16,390 nucleotides of DNA from Nitrososphaerota archaeon (GCA_005877365.1 VBPP01000137.1:1-16390), one strand, 5' to 3'. Shown: positions 1 through 8,033, numbered from the stretch's first letter. Numbers and translations: made by a program. The notes: generated by a model not told the origin, from the letters alone.

Positions 1-2
1 TG

Positions 3-122
3 ACGATGACTGCCCCTCTGCTCTCCCTCGCCGCAATTTCGATAATCATAGGCGTCTACCCTGAGTCTGTGACCAGGTTCCTCTATCCGTACGTCAGCGG
101 CCTTCCCGTCCTGGGAGGATGA
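3..122 (+). CDS. C-terminal end of an antiporter-like complex I subunit (partial)
   Basis: This reading frame is open from the window edge to a TGA at 120-122, leaving about 39 residues. It holds one hydrophobic segment (PLLSLAAISIIIGVYP) followed by a short polar tail, which is how the last helix of the NuoL/M/N and Mrp antiporter-like proteins usually ends (a PL..L.....G.YP pattern). Its stop overlaps the nuoL ATG as ATGA, so it belongs to the same operon and is probably translationally coupled. It does not look like the end of NuoK or NuoH. Since nuoL, nuoM and nuoN all follow, it may be an additional antiporter-like subunit, but only the tail is visible and the family call is inference. 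Confidence 0.5.
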   Translation, partial: TMTAPLLSLAAISIIIGVYPESVTRFLYPYVSGLPVLGG

Positions 123-2226
123 CAAACCAATTGAGTGCGCTCCTCCCCTCCTACTACCTCTGGATGGTCGTCCTTCTGCCCTATGCTGGAGCTTTGATCG
201 CGCCCCTCCTTGCGAAAGCTCCCAAGGCCAGAAACCTCCTGGCTGTCCTCTTCTCCTTCGTGGCCGCCCTCTATGCACTCCTCCTCCTCATACCCATCTT
301 GCAAGGACAGTCGGTAAGCGTGTACGACTCTGTGATTCCGAGCAGTCTTCCGTGGATACCGGAGATAGGGGTAAACGTCGGTCTGCTACATGACCCCTAC
401 ACCGTAATCCTCGCGAACGTTGTGGCGTGGGTGAGCTTTCTCATCATGTTCTACAGTCTAGAGTACATGAAAGGGGAGGAGGGGTTGACCAGGTACTGGT
501 TCTTCATGAACTTCTTCCTCGGGAGCATGCAGCTCATCGTTCTCTCCGACAATTTCCTTTCTCTCTTTGTTGGCTGGGAACTCGTCGGGCCCTGGGTGAG
601 GAGCAAGCCTACCCACCATCCCATGCTGGAATGAAGGCCTTCGTCATGACAAGGGTAGGAGACGTCGCGATGCTCATCGGAATCATCCTTCTCTTCGTCT
701 ACTCGGGACCACCCTTCAGCAGCGGGATTCATACCTTCAACTACCAACAGCTCGCCAACTCGACCGGCTGGGTCATCTCGCTGTCCAGGTCCGGTCTCCT
801 CGTCCCCGTTGCCCTGCTCATCTTCGGGGGAGCGGTCGGAAAGTCTGCCCAGTTCCCACTTCACGAGTGGTTGCCGGATGCGATGGCAGGGCCCGCACCC
901 GTCTCCGCCCTCATCCACGCCGCCACGATGGTCAAGGCGGGAGTCGTGCTCGTCGCGAGGGTGGCTCCGCTATTCTACTTCGCTGCCGCTGCGAGCTCCT
1001 TGACAGTACAGCCCTTCTTTCTTACAGTCTCCTGGATTGGAGCCTTTACAGCCTTCCTTGCAGCTACGCAAGCTCTCGTCGGCCTCGAGCTGAAGAAAAT
1101 CCTCGCCTACTCGACCGTCTCTCAGATAGGATACATGATGATGGCGATCGGGTTGACTGGACTCTCCGCGGACTTCGCACAGGGTCTCTCCGCGGGGCTC
1201 TACCAGTTGCTCAGCCACGCGATCTTCAAGGCGTGCCTCTTCATGGCCGCGGGAGCACTGATTCACCTCTCGGAGTCGAAGTACATCGACGAGATGGGTG
1301 GCCTCAGAAGTAGGTTGAAGATCACCTTCGCTGCATTTCTTATAGCGGTGGCATCGCTTTCAGGCGTACCCCCGTTCAGCGGTTTCTGGAGCAAGGATGC
1401 GGTGCTTGCCGTGGCGTGGAACGCGGGGCAAACTGGATTGTTTGCTCTTGGAGCTGTGACTGCGGGATTGACAGCCTTCTATTCCTTCAGGATGCTCGGG
1501 ATAATCTTCTTCGGGAAGGAGAGCGCGAAGCTGGTGGAAGTCGAGGTCGCGCAGCACGGGATTCGCGAAGTCAGCCCGCTGATGTGGGCGCCGTATGTGA
1601 TACTCGCCGTCGGCACGCTCTTCATCGGCCTTATCTCGGCCCCTCTCGGCGTCGAGAACGCGCTGGATTCGGCCTCTAACGCGTATCTTGTGAGCCTCTT
1701 CCCGCAGCTCTCCGGCCAAGCGGTCGCTCCCCCAGCCTTCAACGTCGCCTCTGCCCTCATCGCCCTCGCATTCGCGGCTGTTGGGCTTTCCCTCGCCGCC
1801 GTGTTCTACCTCGCGAGGATGTACAACCCCGCCCGACTCGTGGGTGACGGGGGTGTAGTGCGAGGCATCTACACCTTCCTCGAGAATAGATGGTACATCA
1901 ACGCTGTTTACTACAGGGTCTTCGTCGACCCCGCGATAGGCTTCGCCAAGTGGTCAATCGCCAACGTGGAGGACCGCGTCCTGAGCAAGATAAACACCGG
2001 CGGTGTTCTCCTCGGCTTCTACCTTTCATCCGCCGGCAATTGGGTCGACGCCAACATAGTCGACGGTGTTGCGAATGGGTTTTCAAGCACGGGACAATCC
2101 TTCTCGAGAGCGGCGCGGAGGGTCCAGACGGGCATCACGGAGCAGTACATCCTCGTCTTTTCAACCGGTCTCGTAGTGCTGCTGATCCTCTTCGTGTTCG
2201 CGACGGGGGCGTACAGATTACTGTGA
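119..2226 (+). pseudogene. nuoL: NADH-quinone oxidoreductase (complex I) subunit L, frame broken near position 595
   Basis: NuoL is the distal proton-pumping antiporter-like subunit of membrane complex I. The N-terminal part (frame of 119, to about residue 158) has the helices leading to GWELVG, with the ionisable Glu of TM5. The rest lies in another frame, from about 598 to 2226. It has GKSAQFPLHEWLPDAM, the LIHAATMVKAG segment, HAIFKAC and GFWSKD with their pumping lysines, and a C-terminal part containing NRWYIN that fits the lateral helix and last TM. The frames meet at about 580-600. There the usual continuation of WE.VG (L-C-S-Y-x-L-I-G-x-x-Y, rest of TM5) is absent, so about 12 or more codons plus a frame change (net loss of 3k+1 nt) are missing. 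The ATG at 119 overlaps the upstream stop; an in-frame TTG at 131 lies 12 nt after GGGAGG and could be the true start. The remainder looks fully conserved, so a recent deletion or an assembly error is likelier than old decay. Confidence 0.85.
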
Positions 2227-3631
2227 GCTTCGTACTCTCATTGCTGATTCTGGTGCCGCTGGTGGGGGCGCCCGTTTCTTATCTGGCTATAAGGATGAAC
2301 AAGAGATTTGGCATACTCCTCGCCATTGCGATCGCAGCGGCGGCGTTTGCAATCGCGTCTTACTCCTACACTTCATAAGCCTCGATTATCTCCTGGGTCT
2401 CGACGGGCTCAGCGCTCCTCTGCTGGTCGTCTCGACGCTTCTTGCCCTGCTCGCGATCATCGGGTCGAGGTCGCAGATAGGACACCACGAGGCAGAGTAC
2501 TACGCTCTGATCCTGCTTTTCGAGGGATCCATCGTAGGTGTCTTCACATCCCTCAATCTCATTTTCTTCTACATCTTCTGGGAGCTTGTCTTAATTCCGA
2601 TGTTCTTCCTCATAGGGATATGGGGAGGACCTAGAAGAAAATACGCGGCTCTGAAGTTCATCCTCTTCACCTACGGTGGGAGCACGATCATGCTACTAGG
2701 CTTCCTGGCCGTCTACCTCGGAACCTCCGTACCGACCTTCGATATACCCGACCTGGCCGGAAAGATACCGCCCGGGCTCCAATACCTGCCGCTTCTAGCA
2801 ACGTTCATCGGCTTCGGGGTCAAGCTCCCCGTCGTCCCCTTCCACACATGGTTACCAGATGCTCACGTGGAGGCACCTGCCCCGGTCAGCGTTCTGCTGG
2901 CCGGGGTACTGCTGAAGATGGGAGGCTACGGCTTCATAAGGATCAGCCTGGGCCTCTTCCCGCAAGCATCAACCCAGTACGCCTGGGCGTTCATGCTCGT
3001 GGGGGTAGTGACGATGTTCTATGGGGCGATCGTCGCGACTCTCGCCAAAGATCTCAAGCGGATGATCGCCCTAACGAGCATAAACCACATGGGTTTCGTC
3101 CTCCTCGGCGCTTATTCAACCGCCTCTTCAGGCAGCGCGCTGGGGGTCCAGGGAGCGATCTTCCAGATGTTCAACCACGCACTCGCGATAGGTTCCCTCT
3201 TCATGCTCTCCGGCTACATACATGAACAGGCTGGAACCAGGGAGATACCGCTCCTGAAAGGGCTCCGGATAAGCATGCCCAGGACGGCGACCCTGCTGAT
3301 GCTAAGCAGTCTGGCGGCGATGGGCTTCCCGATCTACTCGAGCTTCGTGAGCGAATTCATGGTCATAGCAGCGTCAATATCAGCATTTTCACCTTACGCA
3401 GTCACCGTCCTAGTTCCCGCGCTGACGGGGGCCTACTTCATGTGGATGTTAAGGAGAACCGTCCTCTCAGCCCCGACCGGGAGCGTGGTCGTAAAAGACT
3501 CGCCAAGGCTCGACAGCGCGGTGCTCTTCGCTTATCTCGTGCCACTATTCATCTTGCTCATCTTTCCCTACATAATTCTTGATCCCGCCGCCCCCGTGAG
3601 CCAATACATCCTTCATCTGAGGGGAGGATGA
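2223..3631 (+). pseudogene. nuoM: NADH-quinone oxidoreductase (complex I) subunit M, frame broken near position 2370
   Basis: NuoM is the second antiporter-like proton-pumping subunit of complex I. A GTG at 2223 overlaps the nuoL stop as GTGA and opens two hydrophobic segments (LSLLILVPLVGAPVSYLAI, then FGILLAIAIAAAAFAIASY) before a TAA at 2376. The rest of the protein continues in another frame from about 2372, with no start codon needed: DYLLGLDGLSAPLL, then FYIFWELVLIPMFFLIG with the TM5 Glu, then GVKLPVVPFHTWLPDAH and EAPAPVSVLLAGVLLKMGG, and near the end FVSEFM with its Glu. The joint falls in the TM2-TM3 loop, which is shorter than usual for NuoM. A net loss of 3k+1 nt, perhaps around 14 codons, is inferred. 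Total length is about 469 codons against roughly 490-500 usual. A gene caller will give only 2600-3631. Real mutation and assembly error cannot be separated here. Confidence 0.85.
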
Positions 3632-3638
3632 CGCATCG

Positions 3639-5141
3639 TTGGACCTAATCTTCGCGGCGGTGGTGGTGCTCTCCGCCTCCTCATTGGGTATACCTCTATT
3701 CCAGGTTGCCGCAAAGAGAGAGAAGCGCTGGATATCCGGCTATGTCTTGGTCGTCGCTCTTCTATCCGCCTTGGCAATCGTCGCCTTCAACAGCGTCGCG
3801 CCACAGCCCGACCCAGCCTTCAAGAACCTTCTCATCTCGGACTCGCTCGGCAACTTCTTTGCGATCGTGACGCTTTCTGTTTCTCTCTTCGTTGCAGTTG
3901 CGTCACTCGAAGCGCTTCGCAAGAGCGACAATCTGCCCATCTACTGCGGGCTTCTCTCCTTCGCGGCTCTGGGGATGCTCCTCCTCTCGTTCACTCAGGA
4001 CCTACTCATGCTCTTCGTCTCCTGGGAGTTGATGAGCCTCCCAACATACGTCTTGGCCGGCTTCGACAAGAAGAGAGTTCAGTCCAACGAGGCGTCCGTG
4101 AAGTATGCCATTTTGGGCGCAATGTCATCGGCAATCCTACTCTACGCGATCAGCCTCACGTACGGGCTAACCGGAACCACGCAGATCATTCCCGCCGTCC
4201 GCTATATCGCGGCTCAGCCGTTTAGCCTTGCCACAAGCATAGCGATACTCCTCTTCGTAGCTGGTTTCGGTTTCAAGATGTCTATCGTTCCATTTCACAT
4301 GTGGATACCTGACGCATACGAAGGCGCCCCGACCACAGTGAGCACGCTCCTCGCGGCGGCGACTAAGAAAGCAGGTTTCGTCGCCGCCATCAGGGTACTC
4401 TTGGCCGTTACCACTGTCTACGTGGTAACTCAGAATCCAATCTTCACGATGGCCAATATCCTTGCTGTTCTGGCACTCCTCACAATGACTCTCGGGAACG
4501 TGGCCGCACTAACCCAGAAGAGCATGACAAGACTTCTTGCTTACTCTAGCATAGCTCAGGCGGGGTACATCCTCGTGGGTTTCGTTGCTTACGCTTACGG
4601 CCAGCAGACCAACGCTTTTAGCCAGCAGACCAACGCTTACTTCACCGAGGCGACTATCGGGATGACGGGCGCTCTCTTTCACATACTCAACCATGCGATC
4701 ATGAAAGGGGCGGCCTTCCTCGTAGCGGCGCTGGTTCTGCTTGAGCTAAAGCGGGGTGACGTACAGGCATACAGCGGGCTGGGGAGGAGGATGCCCGTGG
4801 CAGCATTCACGATGACCGTGGCATTTCTCGCTCTTGCGGGGGTGCCCCCTCTGAATGGTTTTTGGAGCAAGCTCCTCCTCTTTCTTTCCGTAATCAATGG
4901 GCCATTCGCCTGGCTTGCGGTGGCCGGAATCGTGAACAGCGCGTTCAGCCTGGGTTACTACGCGTGGGTGATCAAAAGAATCTACATCGACGAGTCGGAG
5001 AGCAACGAGAAGGTCAAGGAACCTATTCCATTCATCGTTGTGTTTGGCGTCTCTGTCGGCTTGATGATAGGGTTGGGGCTATTTCCTCAGCAGGTGATAA
5101 ACTTCGCCTCGAGCGCGATTCCTAACATATTTCCGAGATGA
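3639..5141 (+). CDS. nuoN: NADH-quinone oxidoreductase (complex I) subunit N
   Basis: NuoN is the antiporter-like membrane subunit of complex I that usually ends the operon. The 500-residue protein is hydrophobic throughout with the expected landmarks in order: VSWELMSLPTYVLAGF (TM5 Glu), GFGFKMSIVPFHMWIPDAYE followed by GAPTTVSTLL and a double Lys, MTRLLAYSSIAQAGY, HAIMKGAAF and GVPPLNGFWSK with pumping lysines. The start is a TTG at 3639; a strong GGGGAGG at about 3622-3628 lies 10-11 nt upstream, overlapping the end of nuoM, and no better start is seen. The gap to nuoM is 7 nt. Unlike nuoL and nuoM this gene is unbroken. One oddity is an in-frame 21-nt tandem duplication in a loop (QQTNAFS/QQTNAY). 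It ends 27 bp from the stop of the convergent ATP synthase gene. Confidence 0.95.
   Translation: MDLIFAAVVVLSASSLGIPLFQVAAKREKRWISGYVLVVALLSALAIVAFNSVAPQPDPAFKNLLISDSLGNFFAIVTLSVSLFVAVASLEALRKSDNLPIYCGLLSFAALGMLLLSFTQDLLMLFVSWELMSLPTYVLAGFDKKRVQSNEASVKYAILGAMSSAILLYAISLTYGLTGTTQIIPAVRYIAAQPFSLATSIAILLFVAGFGFKMSIVPFHMWIPDAYEGAPTTVSTLLAAATKKAGFVAAIRVLLAVTTVYVVTQNPIFTMANILAVLALLTMTLGNVAALTQKSMTRLLAYSSIAQAGYILVGFVAYAYGQQTNAFSQQTNAYFTEATIGMTGALFHILNHAIMKGAAFLVAALVLLELKRGDVQAYSGLGRRMPVAAFTMTVAFLALAGVPPLNGFWSKLLLFLSVINGPFAWLAVAGIVNSAFSLGYYAWVIKRIYIDESESNEKVKEPIPFIVVFGVSVGLMIGLGLFPQQVINFASSAIPNIFPR
4600..4638 (+). repeat. In-frame 21-nt tandem duplication inside nuoN
   Basis: The 18-nt string GCCAGCAGACCAACGCTT occurs at 4600-4617 and again at 4621-4638, with a period of 21 nt (7 codons). 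It encodes QQTNAF-S-QQTNAY in a soluble loop. The copies are identical over 18 nt, which suggests a recent slippage duplication. Confidence 0.9.
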
Positions 5142-5148
5142 AAAAAGA
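5141..5148 (-). terminator. Oligo-T stretch after the ATP synthase rotor gene
   Basis: Read on the minus strand, about 20 nt past the stop of the rotor-subunit gene there is a run of six T. Archaeal RNA polymerase terminates at such oligo-T stretches without needing a hairpin. The run overlaps the end of nuoN on the other strand. It is short, so the call is tentative. Confidence 0.35.
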
Positions 5149-5168
5149 ATCGAGCTGAACCGCTATCT

Positions 5169-5498
5169 CTATGTCGAGGCGGTGCCCAGAATTATTATCG
5201 CCATGACCAGGCCGTAGATGGCGATCGCCTCTGCGAGAGCGGTGATGATGAGGGCCATCGACCTGACCTCCGGCCTCTCCGCGAGCGCTGCCATCGCCGC
5301 GGCGCCGGCGTGACCAACACCGTAGCCCGCACCCACGGCCGCGAGGGCGAAGACCACACCCGCCGCGATGAACTTCGCGGAGGTGCTGCTGATCACCTCG
5401 TTCGGCGAGGTTGCTGCCTGGGCGTGAACTGGGGTCTGAAGGAGTGAGAGGACGAAGATGGCCGCGGCGCCGGCCAGGAAGATCGCCTTACTGTTCAA
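5169..5498 (-). CDS. atpK: A/V-type ATP synthase proteolipid (rotor ring) subunit K/c
   Basis: This is the membrane rotor-ring subunit that carries ions through the archaeal A-type ATP synthase. From the TTG at 5498 the protein is 109 aa: a signal-peptide-like N-terminus (IFLAGAAAIFVLSLL, then PVHAQA), a glycine/alanine-rich helix with GAGYGVGHAG, the polar loop ALAERPE, and a second helix ALAEAIAIYGLVMAIIILG whose Glu90 is the expected ion-binding carboxylate. One hairpin plus a leader is normal for archaeal c subunits. The open frame extends to an ATG at 5657, but that extension is polar and a TATA-like box at 5530-5537 lies 35 nt before the TTG. Transcription would then start about 10 nt before the TTG, excluding the longer form. 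It stands apart from other ATP synthase genes. Confidence 0.9.
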   Translation of the reverse strand: MNSKAIFLAGAAAIFVLSLLQTPVHAQAATSPNEVISSTSAKFIAAGVVFALAAVGAGYGVGHAGAAAMAALAERPEVRSMALIITALAEAIAIYGLVMAIIILGTAST

Positions 5499-5529
5499 CT
5501 TGAAAGTGTCAGGAGGGCTCGGCTTACCG

Positions 5530-5537
5530 CTTATAAG
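5530..5537 (-). promoter_or_regulatory. TATA box of the ATP synthase rotor gene
   Basis: CTTATAAG lies about 35 nt upstream of the TTG start at 5498. With the usual ~25-nt spacing from TATA to transcription start, the leader would be about 10 nt. This supports the short form of the protein. Confidence 0.5.
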
Positions 5538-5738
5538 AATTCTGCGGGGTTGGTCCTGCTGAACTCTTGTGAAGATTTTCAGGAACAGAGCCCTCACGGA
5601 GCCGTACCACGAAGGAGGTTGAGCCTCCTTATGTACGATGGCCATTCCGATTCTCATCTGGTCGCTGGGTCCTTCGAGGCAGGGAAATCCGTGAAGGGCA
5701 ATTGAACCGATCTCAGCACCGTATCGAGATGGCTCGAG

Positions 5739-6596
5739 TCAGCGCTTTCTGTGGACTGCGAAATCGGTCAGCTCTAGGAGGAAGGCGCTCGCGTCGTTCT
5801 CCGGAAGGACAGCCAGCTCTTTCCTCGCCTTCTCCGCGTAAATCTCGGAGTACCTCCTGAGCTTCGATATGACATCCCCATCGTTCGAGTCGTTCAGGAG
5901 TGCCCTCGTTATCTTATCCTGAGAGCCCCAGTCGAGGAGGTCGTCCCTTAGCTGGTATGCGATGCCGACGAATTTGCCGTAGTTCGCCAGAGCGTCCACA
6001 CGGTTCGCGGAGGCTCCGGCAATGAGCCCGCCGAGCTTGGCGGATGTTTGAAAGAGGGCAGCGGTCTTTTCAGAGATTATCTTCACGTATTCGTCCCAGC
6101 CCAACTTGTAGTTCTTCGGGTCGACGGTAAGCTCTGAATATTCCCCTTCAGCCATCTGGAGGGCGGCGCTGCTTATCTCGTCGGCCACACGCTTGTCCTT
6201 GTACCTGGCCGCGATTGCGAGTATCATCGCGAAGACGAAGTCTGCAGTCAGGAGCGATGAGCTGTACCCGTACCTCACGTGAAACGTCATCTTCCCTCTC
6301 CTCGAAGTCTCTTCATCGATTATGTCGTCGTGAATCATCGATTCTGTGTGGAGGAGTTCGACGGCGACAGCTGCATCGAGAAGATGGTCGTCGGTGTATC
6401 CGACCGTCTCGGCGGACATCATCAGAATTATGGGCCTGATACGCTTCCCACCCTCGGTGGCGTAGACGAGTGGGTCGTGAAAGCGCGAACCTGAGTACAT
6501 CTCAAGCTCCCTCGCGAGCCCTCCGTCGATCTTATCGACGTAGTGCTTCATCTTCAGCTCGATTTGGTTGATGACGGTGGCCCTCCCCTCGCTCAA
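5739..6596 (-). CDS. Polyprenyl (probably geranylgeranyl) diphosphate synthase
   Basis: This trans-prenyltransferase condenses isopentenyl diphosphate with an allylic diphosphate. In archaea the C20 or C25 product feeds ether-lipid synthesis. From the TTG at 6596 the protein is 285 aa, a normal size. It shows GGKRIRP (residues 49-55), the first aspartate-rich motif DDIID (90-94) followed by RRGK, an EKTAALF helix, and the second aspartate-rich motif DDLLD (218-222) after GIAYQLR. The open frame runs up to 6713, but a strong TATA box at 6632-6641 would start transcription near 6610, leaving the TTG as the first usable start. The fifth residue before the first motif is Glu85 rather than a bulky aromatic, so product length cannot be read from that position. 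It lies downstream of the receiver gene on the same strand but has its own promoter. Confidence 0.92.
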   Translation of the reverse strand: MSEGRATVINQIELKMKHYVDKIDGGLARELEMYSGSRFHDPLVYATEGGKRIRPIILMMSAETVGYTDDHLLDAAVAVELLHTESMIHDDIIDEETSRRGKMTFHVRYGYSSSLLTADFVFAMILAIAARYKDKRVADEISSAALQMAEGEYSELTVDPKNYKLGWDEYVKIISEKTAALFQTSAKLGGLIAGASANRVDALANYGKFVGIAYQLRDDLLDWGSQDKITRALLNDSNDGDVISKLRRYSEIYAEKARKELAVLPENDASAFLLELTDFAVHRKR

Positions 6597-6631
6597 AATA
6601 CCTGTTAACCTTAATCGTTGCCTCGTCTCTG

Positions 6632-6641
6632 CATATATAAC
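6632..6641 (-). promoter_or_regulatory. TATA box of the prenyl diphosphate synthase gene
   Basis: On the minus strand GTTATATATG is a very good archaeal TATA element. Transcription would start about 25 nt further on, near 6610, some 14 nt before the TTG at 6596. Confidence 0.6.
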
Positions 6642-6750
6642 ATTTGTCGGCTTGAGAGTCTCGCGAAACCCTTCTAGCGAGCATCTTCTGCTTGGCAATG
6701 GAAGAAGTTCCAAGCCGGGCTCGCGGGAAGAAGCACGATTTGCGAACCAC

Positions 6751-7188
6751 TTAGCCAGTGGTCCTCGGTTGGTGTCTTGACGCGGAACCTTGGTTACCGA
6801 TTCCTTGCATAATTCTATCTGTGAGTTTGCTGATTGTAAACGGCTTCTTCATGAAGCGGTGCGTGTCTAGTTCCGGGAATGCCTTCCTGAACTCCTCCGG
6901 GGACTCTTCGAAGGCCGTGATGAAGAGGACCTTCGTCTTATCGTCGCGTTTCATGATTTCCCGATACAGCTGGAATCCGTTCATTCTTGGCATCCTGATA
7001 TCAAGAACCACCACTTCATACGTATCCGGCCTGAAGTGCTGGAGTGCTTTCTGGGGGTCATTGAAGGCGTCTACCTGTATCCCTTGAAGCTCGAGACCCT
7101 GCTTGACGACTTCGGCGATATCGGTCTCGTCATCGACGACTAGAACTTTCTTCAATAGACAGACTACAGAAGAATTGTCAGATTCCAT
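6751..7188 (-). CDS. Stand-alone response regulator receiver protein (CheY-like)
   Basis: This single-domain receiver accepts a phosphoryl group from a histidine kinase. The 145-aa protein has the acidic pair D19-D20 in VLVVDDE, the phospho-acceptor D63 in VVLDIRMP, T91 in FITAF and K115 in MKKPF, so all active-site residues are present. After the receiver only a short basic/polar tail remains, with no DNA-binding domain; output is therefore by protein contact or by a partner. No histidine kinase is in the window. The start is ambiguous: ATG at 7188 gives an unusual 12-residue extension, while TTG at 7155 would give the typical start KKVLVVDD. A perfect ACCACT/AGTGGT hairpin (6746-6762) spans the stop codon. 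The gene is divergent from the 240-aa protein to its right. Confidence 0.9.
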   Translation of the reverse strand: MESDNSSVVCLLKKVLVVDDETDIAEVVKQGLELQGIQVDAFNDPQKALQHFRPDTYEVVVLDIRMPRMNGFQLYREIMKRDDKTKVLFITAFEESPEEFRKAFPELDTHRFMKKPFTISKLTDRIMQGIGNQGSASRHQPRTTG

Positions 7189-7238
7189 TAGTTAAAAAGA
7201 GTTCTTAACATTCGTCTCATCTGGACCCTACAACGAGG

Positions 7239-7304
7239 ATGAAACATTCATCTCTGGGAAACAGGGCAATGGGACAAAAAGGCCCGGGTGAGATGAGCCC
7301 GTGA
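7239..7304 (+). CDS. Possible 21-codon leader ORF coupled to the next gene
   Basis: An ATG at 7239 preceded by GAGG opens a 21-residue ORF (MKHSSLGNRAMGQKGPGEMSP) whose TGA overlaps the GTG of the next gene as GTGA. A weak TATA-like CTTAAC at 7204-7209 would start transcription near 7230, so this would be the first ORF on the message. The product resembles nothing I know. It could be a regulatory leader peptide or a chance ORF; the case rests only on its placement and the 4-nt overlap. Confidence 0.25.
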   Translation: MKHSSLGNRAMGQKGPGEMSP

Positions 7305-8023
7305 CGACCGGTCCGCGCTTCACTCTTCATCAGGCTTTCATTCGGGGTGACGGCAGGTACTACCTTCCGCTCCCGAAGCTGAATCGCGTGCAGCGGGACA
7401 CAATCGCGGCCAGGTTGACAAGAATCGGCTTCCGCGTAGGCGGCGGGGAGCGTTTGAAGGCCTACTCCTCCGCCGGGTTCATCCACATCAATGGTAGCGG
7501 GCTGGCCACTTCCAACATGGATTTGTTCGACCCTCTCGTTCCCCTGATTCCGGAGCTACTCCGGGTCAAGAGGGAGGAGGTCGCCCTCGATGAGCTGGCC
7601 TCGATGTACTTTGTAGCGAAGCGGAGAGGGGGGACCCTTCACCTTCGCCTCTCGGTAAGGGCAGAGAGCCTCGGGCTGTGGAGAAAACTGAGGGCAGCGG
7701 GCGAATCACTTCTTACCCCGGACGAAGCCGCTGTCCTGAAGCTTCTCCTGAGGGACGCGAGAGGTCGCGTCGAGGCAGTCACCGACTACCCCACGGAAGG
7801 GAGCAGGGTTAGACAGATCGGAGGAAGGCTGTACTACCTCTCGGCAATCGAGCCAGAGGAGTTCGCATCCAACCTGCGGACGGTCGAAGGACCCAGGCGG
7901 AGGAACGCCTACATGCCCAGCAGCGCGACCCTGAGCCTCGGACGCCCCCGCCCGCCCACGAGAAGCGAGCTGATGAGACTCCTGAGCAGCCTTGATGAGT
8001 GGTGCTACTTCACCCCACTCTGA
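7301..8023 (+). CDS. Hypothetical protein, 240 aa
   Basis: I do not recognise this protein. It starts at a GTG (7301) with a GGTGA ribosome-binding match about 9 nt upstream and runs 240 residues to TGA. It is soluble, basic and Arg-rich, with no signal peptide or membrane segment. The N-terminal part has RGDGRYYLPLPKLNRVQRD, a stretch rich in R and G, and SSAGFIHINGSG. The central part contains alternating basic and hydrophobic residues (TLHLRLSVRA) and a helical run around TPDEAAVLKLLLRDARG. That mix suggests a nucleic-acid-binding or regulatory role, but this is only a guess. Despite lying 42 bp before a tRNA gene with an insertion, it has no LAGLIDADG motif. It is divergent from the receiver gene. 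Its length and GC-rich codon use like its neighbours support a real gene. Confidence 0.75.
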   Translation: MTTGPRFTLHQAFIRGDGRYYLPLPKLNRVQRDTIAARLTRIGFRVGGGERLKAYSSAGFIHINGSGLATSNMDLFDPLVPLIPELLRVKREEVALDELASMYFVAKRRGGTLHLRLSVRAESLGLWRKLRAAGESLLTPDEAAVLKLLLRDARGRVEAVTDYPTEGSRVRQIGGRLYYLSAIEPEEFASNLRTVEGPRRRNAYMPSSATLSLGRPRPPTRSELMRLLSSLDEWCYFTPL

Positions 8024-8033
8024 TTTCGCAAAA

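Noticed and set aside
451..918. Long minus-strand ORF inside nuoL, and other long ORFs opposite or inside the nuo, hyu and secreted genes.
   Set aside because: They lie antisense or out of frame to genes with clear family motifs and have the biased composition of GC-rich shadows.
560..2400. Programmed ribosomal frameshifting in nuoL and nuoM.
   Set aside because: No slippery heptamer or stimulatory structure is evident at the joints, and conserved protein segments are missing, which a simple frameshift would not explain.
5499..5657. N-terminal extension of the ATP synthase rotor subunit up to the ATG at 5657.
   Set aside because: The extension is polar and unlike the family, and the TATA box at 5530-5537 would start transcription inside it.
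6746..6762. Perfect hairpin ACCACT-TAGCC-AGTGGT read as a terminator of the receiver gene.
   Set aside because: It spans the stop codon and is not followed by a T run on the minus strand, so termination there is not supported.
7301..8023. Homing endonuclease (LAGLIDADG) next to an intron-bearing tRNA.
   Set aside because: No LAGLIDADG or other endonuclease motif is visible, and the gene lies outside the tRNA.
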